From Monarcha castaneiventris obscurior (Eukaryota > Chordata > Aves > Passeriformes > Monarchidae): a stretch of DNA of 64,000 bases. Where the stretch lies: the NCBI GenBank assembly GCA_026261815.1, contig JAMPIT010000856.1, forward strand, positions 11,872,001 through 11,936,000, given 5' to 3'. The position numbers and the translations under genes are program-made. Shown piece after piece: positions 39,301-52,400 of this stretch; the stretch's first letter is position 1, and each line of letters opens with the position of its first letter. Below the pieces are notes generated by a model. That model was not told where the DNA came from, made no database searches, and saw only the letters and a list, made by a program, of their open reading frames with translations.

Positions 39301-42300
39301 CTCACCTGCTGCTGGGACACAGAGATTTGAGTGTGCCATCAGAAACTGCCACCACCAGAGGTGAGGATTGCAGAAGGGAGTTCGAGGAGAGGACGGTGAG
39401 CGCTGCAGTGCTCGAGCAGGGAGAAGCTGCAGGTGGGTTGAACAAACGTTTTGTTGAGACAGAAAAGAAGAATGGGGTTTTGCAGCAAAGGGGAAGTGGT
39501 GTGGTTGAGCTGCCACATCACAGTTCTCAGTGTGCCCACCCATTTGTTTTGACATAAATACCCACTCTCGAGCTATGTCGAGGCATGAAGACAACGTGTA
39601 TAGCCTCACACTTGTGATCTTTGGGGTTTGTTACTGCTCTTTGAAGAGTGAGCTTGATGTTTTAATGTTTTGTTTGGAGACTCAAGCATTTAGATTTGTA
39701 ATTCTGCCCTTCTAGCCATTTCCCTGATTTACCTTGCAGAGTAAACATTCTTTTGTTCCGTTTCCCAGATTTCCTTTTCCTTTTCTTTGCTGTTGGCTTA
39801 ATTTTGAGATATGATACTCAAGTCAGAGGTGTCTCCTTGGGAGCAAAAAAAAACCCCAACAGCTAAGGGTTTGAATGAGCTAACTATTTTCTCTGTTTAG
39901 AAGTGGCAGCTTACTTTCCAGTATTCTGGAAGTCCTCAAACACAGATCCTGCCAAAGGCATTGTCTTAAACAGCAGCAGTGCTTAGGAGAACATGCTCAG
40001 GTTTTCTGGCAGCTCTTACAAACTGCTTAGAATAAACAGGCATATTGCTTGCAGCGAGTGCCCCACGGTTTGGAAAGCACTGCTGAAGGCAAATTTGTAA
40101 AGAATTTCTTCTTGTGGTTATAGTTCTCCATTTTCATTTCTTCTACAGTGGGTCCAGTTTCCTTAGGGTTTGATGTCTAGGCTCTTAATATCAAATCAGG
40201 AATTAATACAGCTGTATTTAGAGACATTTGCAGGGTTCATAGCAATAATTCACTGTGTGGAACTCAATGTGTTTTAAACATTCTCCCCCTGTGCACGTAC
40301 AGATTTTTATAGTTGAATTGAGGATTTATAACATGCTGGTTCTCATATTCCAGGTCTGTTTGTTTCTAAATCTATACACAGAACTTAGACTAGGTCATAA
40401 ATTTCTGCAGATGAAATGAAGGCTGATTAGAATTTTAATACTAAGGAAGGAAATGGCCTTGGGTAGTGCACTACAGAGCAGAACAGGCCTTCTGTTAATA
40501 CACAAGAGTATTACTGTTTTCTTGAACTTTGCCTTCCAATCCAATTACAACTTGTGCCTAGAAATCATAACTCTGGTGCCTCCCATTTGATAATGTTGAA
40601 TGTTATCCTTGTCCAAGCTTACATAATTTCCAGTAGTAAAAACAATCTTGATTATAAAACTGCTAGATAATATACTCCTAAAACTGAGTTATGGGCAATA
40701 GTACATGGTCTTTGTTGACAAACAAAGCAGTCATGGTGGTATATCAAATGGACCCGGTTCTGTCTCGTTTCAAATTAAATGAAATCAAGAGTTTTTTTCT
40801 TGAGATGTGCAATTCCTGTGATGGCATATTGTGCAACTCACACTTTGTGATAAGAATGAGGACAAAGCTTTCAGTGTAAATGATTTTTTTTTTTCCCGAG
40901 TCAAGTAAAGTAACAGGAATCTCTGTGTTGGCTTTCTTTTTAAGCACTTCTGTGATAGCATCATGCTCACAGTATGAAATGAGCTCATACAAGAGTAGTT
41001 CCAGCCAGTTCCCTTATCAGCATAAGCCATCGTAGTTCAGAACGTGCCCTCCTGTGTCCTCCTCCCCTGCCCTCGCTCCTAACTGGGTTGAACCAGATGC
41101 TGCATCATTCCCTGGATCTGTATTTACCATCCCTTGGCTGCACACATCTTTGCTGCACATTTGCAGCAGAAAATATTATTACTGAAGTGTGGAACCACAT
41201 TCTGATATTGTTTCATGAAAATCAATTCTGATTCCTCGCTGCTTCAGAGTATGTTATTAGCATAGTGCAACTAATCATTGTCTCACAAAGGGAATGACAA
41301 TTGTATCCTTGTTTAGATGCTGCCCGGGTATTTATAGGATATAAATATATGGAGCCAAATGTTGTGGCTGAACTTGGCTGCTTCTCCTGCTGGTTTCTGT
41401 GGTTTTGCTTCATTGTCCAGAAGAAGTGACAACGTTCTCGACTCTCTCGCATCCATCACCAGATTTGGGGTGATGTCCACTCTTGGCAGAAAAAGATCAA
41501 TGCATATTTGATTATTTGGGCCTTTAAATTGTATCACAGTCTTCCATCATTTATTATCAATCTCTAAGAAGTTTTGTTTCTCGTTCTCACACCATTAAAA
41601 CGCCACATTAGGGGCACCATCTGAAACATATTTATCCCGCTCTAAATTCTCAAGGGGTTATGTGCAGGCTGTTATGCAAGTAGGTTTATTTTAGATTTCT
41701 TCCCTTTTTTCTTTAATCACTTGTGTAATGTGTTTGAAATTTATGTCTGATGTTGATTCCTCTTTGTGTTCCATTGGGGGCATTTGGTTTTGCAGCCAAA
41801 AGGACTGAATACTAAATGTTCTTTTTGCATGCGTACATAAGAGAGTATTTTCTTCTTTCAGTCAGAGAAAGGCATTCGTAGGTTTTAAGGCCTGATAAAG
41901 TAATAAAAAATATAGCAAACCGAAAAAGGCTAAAATATAAGTGTATTTTTGTAATTTGGGGGTTTTATACTGTAAATCAGGGCAGAAGGAACAAACTATA
42001 TGAGACAGGTTTGTGATGACTTGGTATAATGAATGTGGTGGTGAGAAATAGAGTTGTATTCAAAGATTTTTGTTTCCCCCTTGTTTTAGTCTTAAAGTAG
42101 AAAAATATTAATGTTTCCTTTCTTTTCTGGATTTCCAGACTGGAACTGTAACTGGTCCCAGGGTAAAGTGCCCTTCACAGATCCTCTTTGTAGAGCTTAT
42201 GAATTCTTTTGTTTGATTTCTTGCATTTTTTGGGCACAGCACAGTAAGTTTAGCGTTGGTATCTGCATTAAGACTTGGCATTTCAGTAACATTCCAGTTT

Positions 42301-43028
42301 AAAGGTTCTGTTTGATTCAGTGCTGAAGGTGCAGTGAGTCTGCAGCTCTGAAAAGACTCATTTCTTTCTGGTCCCATATGTTATCTTTGATCAGGAAACC
42401 ATTTGAACCGAGATGCCTTCAGATATAATATCAGCAAATACAGAAGTCCAGACCTTACTAGACAGTTTTGCTGCAAGGGAGGATCCAGTTGTGGTTTTGC
42501 CTACAAACACTTTTTATCTGTTGAGTTACAGTTTTTAATTACTCACAACTGTGAGGGATTTCATGTCAGCCATGTGAGCTCTATGAGCATTCAAAACTGA
42601 CTTATCATTACAAGTTTTCCGTGTATTTTTAGTCCTTCCCCCTCCTCAATTCACTTCACTCAAAAGCTGGGGAGAAGGGAATGTGATTGAAGATCACTTT
42701 CTTCAGTAAACCAAAATGGAAAGCCTAAGCCAGTGATCCAGCTGGCATCTTATACCAGAAGCTCCTCAAATGATCCAGGCATCATACAAAATTCTGGCAT
42801 CAAACCATGCAGTGGGTGACACCCAGTGCTCCAAAACCAACCAGTGCTGCTCGTAGTGACAGACATGGACAAGCCCAGTGCTCCATCATGTGCCAGGAGC
42901 TGTGTTCCTGTCACTCACCCTGGAGATCTTCCCACCCACAGGGTACCTGCCCTGCCCAAGGTGCTCCTGAAATAAGCACCCAACTGCAGAGCCAAGTGCC
43001 CACACATGTGTGTAACCCAGAGTGTCCC
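36332..43028. other. Noncoding DNA (probable C7orf50 intron)
   Basis: No gene recognised. A GC-richer patch at about 39060-39560 is open on both strands (182 codons on the minus strand, 142 on the plus), but neither frame looks like a protein family and neither has splice borders of note. 41220-41580 is free of simple repeats and rich in homeodomain/POU-like AT motifs such as ATGCATATTTGATTATTTG. That makes it a candidate conserved noncoding element, which needs an alignment to judge. Confidence 0.45.
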
Positions 43029-43450
43029 TGATGCCTTCTCCAGCCACCTAGAAACAGAGACTAGACAAGAGTAAGGGAATAAAGATAGGTGTTTATTTGA
43101 AGGCCTTCCAGGTACACCCTGGGGGAGCCAGAGGCTGCCTCCAAAAATGGGCCCCAAGATGGACCCCAGGTCACCCCAGGTTTGGTTCATTTGCATACCA
43201 CGGTTAATTCTCCAATTAAAGCCCCAGTTTAATGATGTAATTCCCCTCAGCTTGCTCCCCCCTTAGAGGCTTTGGGTTACACATTTTGGGCCTAGAAGAG
43301 CCTGCCTGTCCTTGAAGGCAAAGCCTGGAGAGGCTTTGTTGTGTCTGCCCAGCACGAGAGAGCAGAAATTACAGGCTACAAGGAACTTCAGAGTTACACT
43401 CTAAGCAGTACAGAAATTGAAAAATATGAAAGTTAAAACCTAAGGCATCA
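43029..43450 (-). mobile_element. Solo LTR of an avian endogenous retrovirus
   Basis: A 422-bp element bounded by perfect 9-bp inverted termini, TGATGCCTT and AAGGCATCA, with the 4-bp target duplication TCCC on both sides (43025-43028 and 43451-43454). TG...CA ends and a short duplication are standard for LTR insertions. Read on the minus strand it has an AATAAA signal at 43097-43092 followed by a short R/U5-like part, which sets the orientation. It resembles, from memory, an LTR seen often in songbird genomes. A 4-bp duplication favours a class I (gamma-like) ERV. There is no internal retroviral sequence, so it is a solo LTR left by recombination. It carries a perfect octamer site ATTTGCAT at 43189-43196. 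Confidence 0.85.
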
Positions 43451-46400
43451 TCCCCATGAGCACTACATGGATTTTGCAGCTTTGTCAAAGGTGTCTCCAC
43501 CTAAGAGCTCCCAGAAGAGCTGCTGGGAGTGCAGCTAACACCTTCACCCATCATTCTTCTTGAAGGATGATGCTGTACCCAATGCTTGTTCAGGCAAAGA
43601 CATCTTAATTTTATTGTAATAGGTTCTAATTACTTATTTCTGCAAGATCCCTGCCTGGGAGTCACTACAAGCCAGATACTCTGTGAACCATTATCCCAAG
43701 AAGTTCTTAATTACTGTGGAGTCACTCCAGCACTTTAAAATGTATGGCCTGTACCATAAATCCATTTTCCTCTCCGCTTGCTGTGGAGCCCTTTGTACCC
43801 TGGATTCCGTGTTAATGAAGGCCCAGAAGTGCTGCTGTGCCTTATTCCTCGTGCTGCTGGTTGTCATCTACAGCAGAGCACGTGCCATGGGGACACAGAT
43901 ACAAAAAAACACCCTGATAACCCAGCAGGTCAGCTATTCTATGGCCTAGTTTTTTAAAATTCTGATTATCGCTCTGGAGGAAGAGCCACAAAAATGCTAC
44001 GGAATTGTCTGGCTTTGTAGTGGATTTTGTGGCTTCCTATTTGCAACATTTGTTGCGAATAAATTTTTGCACTTTGGCCAAAACAAGACTGTTTTTATGA
44101 CTTTACTTCCAAATGTGTTGAAAGCTTATGTTGCTGTGTTATTTATTGTACAGCACTTAAATAACTTTATATACTGAACATATGCTCCAGCAGAATTCAC
44201 AAATGGCATCTCCCTCAGTGTAACTTCAGAAGTATTTCAGAGAACCTGCAGTTGGTGTCCTTCTCCAACCACTTAACTTTGCAAGGAAGACAGATGATTT
44301 AAAAGATTTTGGGCAGAATGAGGAAAAAATTATAAATGTTTAAAATTGTGACAGTACCAGGAACATTAAGCCTAATTTGAACTGAAATCCAAATACAAAC
44401 CTTAATCTAAGAAGCTAAAAGGAAAGTAATGAATGATACAAGGCTTGTACTAGGGGTGAAGGATTTCAGAAGCCTTTAGAGGTCTGTGTGCTCTTTTATA
44501 TGGGTTATGTTTCTGACACCTCCCAATGTGGATTTAAAGTAGTTTTTTATTTAAAAAGGAAAGATATACAGGCATTTTGGCAGTAGATGTACTTTTTGAA
44601 TAGATAAAAATGCCTAAAATACCCCTGACAGTTGCTTGTAAGAGGAGCCGTATTAAATATTTTTCTGCTTTTATTTCTAGTAAATTTATTGGCTGATCAG
44701 CTGAGGAGGTGTTTCAGGCTAATTATCCATTTGCAAGCAACAACTGCGTCTCAAGTCTTTTGATCATGTGCCAGTTTGGTTTTTTTTGAAAACAAACCTT
44801 GATATGACTACACTTTTCACTTCTTCAGACTTTGTCTTTTGTAATTAAGTCAGAAATTTTGCATAGATTTTAATATGAGTGCTCCTACTGTCAAAAGTCT
44901 GTTCATTTCACCTAAATGGTCCAGTGATGCAGATGTCCTAAAGCAGCTCTGCTTATTTAAGTGGTAAATGAAGAGAGTTTTGCATTATCAATTCTTACAG
45001 CATGCATGTCTTCTCCTGTTAAAGCTCTCCTATTCCTAAAACATTTCCCATTATCACAGCAATAACCTCTTAAGAGGGGTCTAATCTGAGACCAGGAAAA
45101 AAAAAAAAATCCTAAAATCCTGTGAGCTTGCTCTTAACTTCTGTTCTGTGGTGACCAAAGGGTAAAAGAAATCCTTTTAAATAAATTTGTTCTCTTTCTA
45201 AATAGATAACTAGCCAAATGCATTTCAAGTATTTGTTTAACTGATCAAATATTGCTTTAGGTTTAGAAAACAAATTAATGAAATGTTTGAAGAATTAGAC
45301 ATTTTGTACCTGAACACTTCTCTATGTCATTATTTCTGCACTGATGACCCTAAGTATAGTGGTCAAAATAAAAGACCCTTTCAATGAAAATAAGTCAGAC
45401 AAATGTTTAATTTTTCTTTTTTTAGTTCTTCATAAAACAACACAACTGTGGAAGTTTGCACAGTCTTTTTTTTTTTTTTTTTTACCCTTATGAGAAAGTT
45501 ACACCAGTGTGTCAAATTTAAGTCCTTACTTCTGTAGATACACTGATTGGCTGAAGTACTTCTATATTAGCTATATATATATATTTGGCAAAAATATAAC
45601 TTGATAGTTCAACATTAGTTTGAATTTGAGATAAGCATGTGTGTGGGTTCAGAAAGCAGAACAGTCTGTCCTGACACTAAACAAACACAGTTCCCAGGTG
45701 GAAATTCTCGATTTAGATGTCTGATTAACTTCTAACTCAATGGCTGTGCTTCAAGATCCTGGCAGTGTTTGAATCATTGGTATTAGACACCATTCCTTTT
45801 CCCGTCCTGGAAGTAGAAACTGTGAACTCCTTTTTCACACTGTTAGTGGAAGATTCCCTACTAATTAGCCAATAACAGGAGTGGACTCAGAGACACACAG
45901 GCATGTCAGAGACCTCTTTCCATGTTTTGGCAATAAGATTTCAAACTCAGTTGGTTCCTACAATTGCTCTGCTCTGTTCTGCTGGTGGTGTCTCCTGTCA
46001 CAGTGAGTGTACAGACTTGGGGGATGACTGCATGTTCTGTTTACAGAACTGTGAACCTTTTTTAGAGGTTGCTAGAGCTTAATTCCTAACAGGGAATTTG
46101 CTTTGAGTTATTGCTGAACTGAGTGGTGTCTCCAGATGGGATGTAAGTCCAAAAGGAAATGCAAAGGGAAGGACAGAGGATGGCAATGCTTGCTGTTCTT
46201 TAACTGCCTTGACCACATCTTGAAATATATTTGTATTTGTACAGTATATGAAGATAACCTATGTTTTTTATTACATTAGGTATCTTAATGAAGTTATGGG
46301 TATGAGTTATTATTAGATGGCAGCATTTGTTTGTTTAATTAGTTAAATGATACAAGTAAAATTTCATTTTGCACTCAGTCATCATCTGTTAAACTGCTGG

Positions 46401-49400
46401 AGCAGTTCAATTATTGACTGCTGCCATTACCCAATTCAGAAAGAGCAAGCAAACCCATGAATTTTTGCCACAGAAGCCCTGTTTCTGATGTGTTTACTGA
46501 GCACTGATGGGTAGGTAGTGAGTGAAGGGGGTCTTGCTGCTCATTCGACCCTGCAAGAAGCAGACCAGCATCTTCTCACTGGAGTCACCCCTTGAAATGG
46601 CTACAGAACCTTGACAGCTCCAGTGGAAGCTGCCTTTGGTTCCCTGGCTGTGCCTCAGAGTTTCTGCTGGGCAGGAAATCAGTGTCTGTGCTGGACAGTG
46701 AAACACTGCAGTTCAGGGAGTCTCCAGCAGCCAGAGAACATCAGCCAGAGGAGAAACTAATTGAACCAGCAGCTCACTTGAGAGGACGAAGAACAACGGG
46801 AGGGGGAACGTCCCTTTTATACAAATACTCTCAGCATTGTGGAAATGTGAGTCCTGAGCACTCTAAGACATTTATTAATTGCTCTACTGGTTGTCTATGG
46901 CCATTTTTGAAATTTACTTGCTTGTGTCTGCAAGAAATCAAAATTATGCTTTTTTAATAAAATGAAACACCTGAGTTCAGGCCCTTGGAAGCAAAAATTA
47001 TGCTTTCTGCCTTTACTAGACCTTTACCATCATTTTGAAATTAGAGGGGAATAACTGAAAGACCAAACCAGCAATGCACAGTGCTGCTAAAGAGCAACAA
47101 ATACCAAATGGTCTGTGGTAATTTGAGAGTTGACAAGCTGCAGTTCCTCACCCCTATACGTAAAAGGTAGGACACACATAGCAACATTACGTATTTTACA
47201 CCTATTTTTTTTTAAGGAATGGTGTCTTCAGGCAGAGGGTGCAAAAAATGGGATCCCACAAGCTGCACATCCACTTGCTTGCACCTTTCTATCACCTCCT
47301 CTTTTTGCTGGCAGAAATGTTCACAGTGAATCAAATTATCAAACGGATTTGGTGTTAAAGTAACCTTTGTGAAGGGACAGAGAGGTAATTTTCACCCAAA
47401 TGGGTTTACAAAACTGTGCAAACACTTGTGCCAAGGAAGAGGTGGGAGAAAATGGAGAGAGTGTGTCTTTTGGCAGCAGCACTGACTTATCCAGGTTTAA
47501 ATTGTTGCTAAAACTATTACTTGAGATTTTTCTTCCTAAGTGTAAAGCTTTCTTTGGAGCCTAAACAGAAGTCTTTGGTTGTGTAATCTTTCACTGCAAG
47601 CAGAATATGCTCCATCTAATTTATAAGCATACTGTTTGTTCTGCTGCAGTCACTGTGTGGCTGTACTTCTTCCATTAGGTTAATAATCTCTATTCCATAT
47701 AATATGGGTATTCTAGTGTAAGGCAGGCAAGGAAGAAATCAGAGCTCTGTGTAATGACATTAAGCTTTTAGGTTACAGACAGAGTAAAGGACTCACAGCT
47801 GTTTAACATATGCCCTCTGCCTGAACTCGCTTTATCACTTGGTATCTGACTGCTCTCAACATATAAAAAGTTGATGTGATTGATAGTCAGTTATACAGTA
47901 TTTGTCAGGGTGAACTGAATCATTATGTGTACAGATTCAGGAATATAGAAAAATAAAGCTGAAGGAAGAACAACAAAAACTCTGACATCTTTTCCATTCA
48001 TTAAGCTTTCCTAAGGCAACTGTTTTTGTTTGCAAGAGTTAGTGGTTGCTGGTTTTTCTAAGCAGCAATTGCTGAGTGATTTAGAGTACATCTCTGCTCT
48101 TTTGTTTGGATTTCATTTGCGAAACCATTTAGAGTTATAAAACTGTCAACTTAAGAACATTCTATATATTTTGCCAGTGAGGGCCTCCTGTGTGCAGAGT
48201 TTATGCATTTCTCTCCATTTTGTGTGCTGTTTGAATTCTCAGTATATATCACTGTTCTTCTTTGGGCTGGTTGTTAGAATGATTCCCAGTGCCTCCTTTA
48301 GAGCAGCAGAAATCCTTGCAGTAATTATGAAATTGCATCTCAGATTAGTCATTAGATATTGCTAACCACAACATCTCACCCTTGGCCAAATCTAGCAATG
48401 CAGTAATACAGTGTTCTGCTGATGCTTAAAAACACTTGACATTTAGAAGCCCTAAATGCAACTAGAATTGAATCATGCACCTAAACATTAGAAAGCACAG
48501 ACCAGAATTGTTAGCTATGTTAATTACAGTAGTTAAACCATGGTATGGTACCTTTCTAAACTCTCAGATGCCCTAAAATAACTACAAGCTGGGAGTTGAA
48601 AAATGCTATGCAGACTTTGTTACCTATTATGTGGAGCTTTGCTCACTGTTTCTCTCCTGCAGAATTCCTTGGGTGGCTAAGCTCAGCTTTACACTGTGTG
48701 GAGGTTGTGGGGCCTGGGTCTGTCATCCTTCTGCACACCCTTAATCTCTCCTGGCCTTGCTGCTCGCCCTGTTTCATCCATTTCATGTATTTATTTGAGA
48801 TTTTCTATTCCTATTGTTCGTAAGGTGTGGCAGATTTAAGTAATTGAGTACTTAAATTATATAAATGTGGCTGTGACAATTTTCTGTAGTTTGGAAGTTG
48901 GAATCTGCCATGAATTTCACCTCTTCTTGTTCCTGGATGCCTGGTTGGTCATGCACAGTGGGAGACAAGGCAGTTCTTCAAAACTGCGTTGGAATTTTTG
49001 GAGTCAAAAGTTTTTAAGGGTCAATGACAGATTTTAGGAAATCCTTAAATAACTGATGAGTTCACTCAGTGAATCTGGAAGAATCTAAGCAGGAAGTACA
49101 ATGTTTTGTCTTTGCTATCTTGATAGAAAAACAGGTTCTGATTTTCCTGGCTTCCCTGACTTTTCCAGTGTTCCCTGTTCTCCTTGACTTCACAATTCAG
49201 TAACCATGCTTCCTGCATCCCTGGCAGGAGATCATATCTCCATTTTCTACCTTATGACCTTCCAGTACAATTTTAACTCCCTGTATTCCAAGGGAAAGTA
49301 TTAATTTTTAAAGAAAGTGTAAAAAAAAAAAAAAAGAAAAGAAGAGGAAATTTCTTTGTCAAACTTGATTTTTTTTTCTTGGAGATTGCAATTTTCCTTA

Positions 49401-52400
49401 ACCTGTTTTAGGAAATATATTGCCTTTTAGTTTAATCTTCAACAGAAAAGTATCATACCTGCTTGCTCATTTCACATTCATAAAAATGGAGTGTCTCCCA
49501 TTAAGGTAGAATCCATATTTTCATTTTCATTGGAGTTTCATTTTTGTGTTTCAAAGTATCTTTTGTTGCTTGCAATTACAAAAAGAAATATGAAGTTTTT
49601 TCTGTTGCCATTCAACAGAGAATTCTGACATCTTGGCTTTTTTCCAGACTAGTTAATTTTTTTTTAAATTTTGTTTTGAAAGATCAGGATTTCCCTTGAG
49701 ATGGACCTTCCATTTGCTGTTAATCTCTCTCTTCCTTTGCTCTCCTTTATTTCTGCCAGGCATAAGCTACTTCACTTTCAAAGCTCTGCAGTCTAATCCC
49801 ACTGTAGCCATTATCCCTATGCACTGTGGAAATGTTGACTCTTGCTTCACTAACAACTCAAACATTTACCTTTGACCATCTGCATTTTCTAATGACCATC
49901 TCCAGTCCTGTGCTGCCCTGGGTGCCATGAAGAAGTTCCTTGTTGTTCCTATCTTAAATCTTTCTTTTGATCCCTGCAAAATTACACGATAACAGAACAG
50001 GTATGTGATAAACTTAATCCTCCCGTTAGTGGGTGGGTCCAGGCTTTCTTGTATTTCCCATATTATTCCATCTGTAGTTACCCTCTCCATTTTGTGCTTA
50101 ACTTTAAATTTATGTGGGTGACTGCTGTTTCCTGTTGTCTTTATACCTCGTTTATCAAAGATGTAAAATGTAACTTCAGCAGGAAAAGCTTGGCTCAGTC
50201 CATGTCAATTCTAGTATTTGTTTTATAACTATGCTTAAGGTACTTACTATTGAAATGTAGATTAATACAATTTTGTTCTAGGATAACTTGCTAGATGCCT
50301 TAATTCCAAAATAACAACCACCACCAACACCTTGTTTTGTGCTGCTTTTACAGTGATACCTTTCAGTGTGGTCTGTTGGAATAGAAACTGGTTTTAAGGA
50401 GCATTTTTACTAAATAGTCAACAGGTTTTAATTTAGCTTCTTAAATCATAATTGTTTTTCAGTTTTCTGCTCTGCCTCACAAACGCATAATGAAGGCACA
50501 CCTGATGCTGTAAAAACCAGATGTCATTTCAGTATTTTCAGCTGTGTGATAAATTTGGAGAGCTTAAAAGTTGGTATCATAGATGTATAGTTACCAGAGA
50601 GCTCACAAGGACAGAAAGCATGTAGAGCACTGCTGAATAAACAGGATTTTGGAATGGACTGCACTTTATTTTCAGAGACCTTCAAAACGCTGAAATCATG
50701 GATGGAATTTTTGTAAGGAACTTTCAGGAGACCATTTCAAACTCACAAACAAATTCCAACTCCTTCCCCCTACCAGTCATGTTAAGTACCACTTGCACTT
50801 GCTCATGGGGATTTGAAGAGCAGCAGGCAGACCTGGAGGAAAGTTAAGATTGTGTAATTCATGCCAGCTCTTAAAAACATTCCTCCTTTACCATTCTTCT
50901 TGAGAAAGAACTTCTTAAAACAGGATGTTCAGTGGCAACTGAACTGTGCCTGAGTTTTATAGCACAGCTTTGTAGTATTTGTTTCTTTAAACGTTATCAA
51001 ATTCGGTATACAGGTGTTCAAAGGTCTGTTAGTGGAAATTACATATATTTAGAAGAGGAATCATTTCGCAGAAATTGTCACAGTCTCAATCATTCATCTC
51101 TCGTTATCACTAGGCAGGAAGTCAAATGCAAAAATCAGCAATGCCCATCACATTTCTTCCTCATTTTGTGTTAAGATGTTTCTCTTTTCACAGCCAAACT
51201 GAGGGTCCAGTTCTCTGTCTCCCAAACCATTTATCCCATTGCGAAGCAAACCAAGTGGCAAGACATGAGCTGAGGTTGTTGCTACCCTTATGCTCGGGAT
51301 GAAGGTGCAGGACAGCTGAGAGGCTGCTCGTGTTCCAAGTGCTGCTGTGGGTGTCTATTTTAGGGTGGCTGAATCATGAAATGATCACATTCTGCTAAAG
51401 AAATGAATCCTGCCCACTCCGTTTTTTTGAGTGTCTTCTCTTGGGTCCTTTTCATCACAAGTTGAAAGTTCCTGCCTACGTGTGCGTGTGCAGCTGAGGT
51501 ATATGAAGGTAGGTATGGATGAAACATCCTGGAATATTTAGCTAGGTTTTGAAGAAGGTCTTAGTACAGCTGACTACAAACAGTGCTGGTTTTATTTCAT
51601 AAGGAATTAATGAATAAAAGTTTGATTGAGGTCTGGGAAAACACATAGTGTTTCAGAGTACAGTGTATCTATCCCAGGACATTAATTCCCTGTAGTTATA
51701 CATCCTGCTGACTCTGCAGCTGAAGACAGTGACAGCTCACTGGTAAGGAGTTATGAAGTTTTTTATGGGCTTTGATGACCTTGTTGTTTCTAACAAAAAT
51801 GTCTTTCCTAAGTCAAATATAAGGATTCCTGTTCGAATCATAAGGAAAGCCACCTTTCCTAGGGATCAATTACCATTTATTTTCTCCTTAATATTTAGTC
51901 TTCAGCTTCACTAGTGTTTCCCATAAATGGTAAAAATGTACCTTCTCCAGCTGTATGTTAATTATGTTCCATTTTTAAGTCAGAATGGGTACATTACAGA
52001 GAAGCTGTCAATTTGAGACGGAGCAAACTAAATATACTCAGCTGAGTGAATCCAGCACTGTGAACATGAACCACTGGTATAAATAGGAAAGGAGACACCT
52101 TGAAGCTTTACCATATTCAAGAAGTGTCAGTTCATGTTCATTTGAAAGGGATGGCAACACTCTTTTTCCACCAGTGCAGGCATGAATTGTTTCAGCTAAC
52201 ACAGGCTGTCCAGGTGTTCAGCAGACCCTGCTGTCGGCACCTTTACTGTTGAATTTCAGCATTTTTTAGATGGCCATTCAACTTGTTTTGTATAATCCCA
52301 GATATTTTTCTCCGTAAAGACTTAAATGGGGGGAGATTAAAACAAAGTGTTTGTCCTTCCACCTTTAAAATACTTTCATCTACTTTGCTGACTGCTTCAA

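Noticed and set aside
39061..39609. Minus-strand open frame of 182 codons
   Set aside because: No recognisable domain, low-complexity-like composition, an overlapping plus-strand open frame of 142 codons, and a local GC-rich patch that explains the lack of stops.
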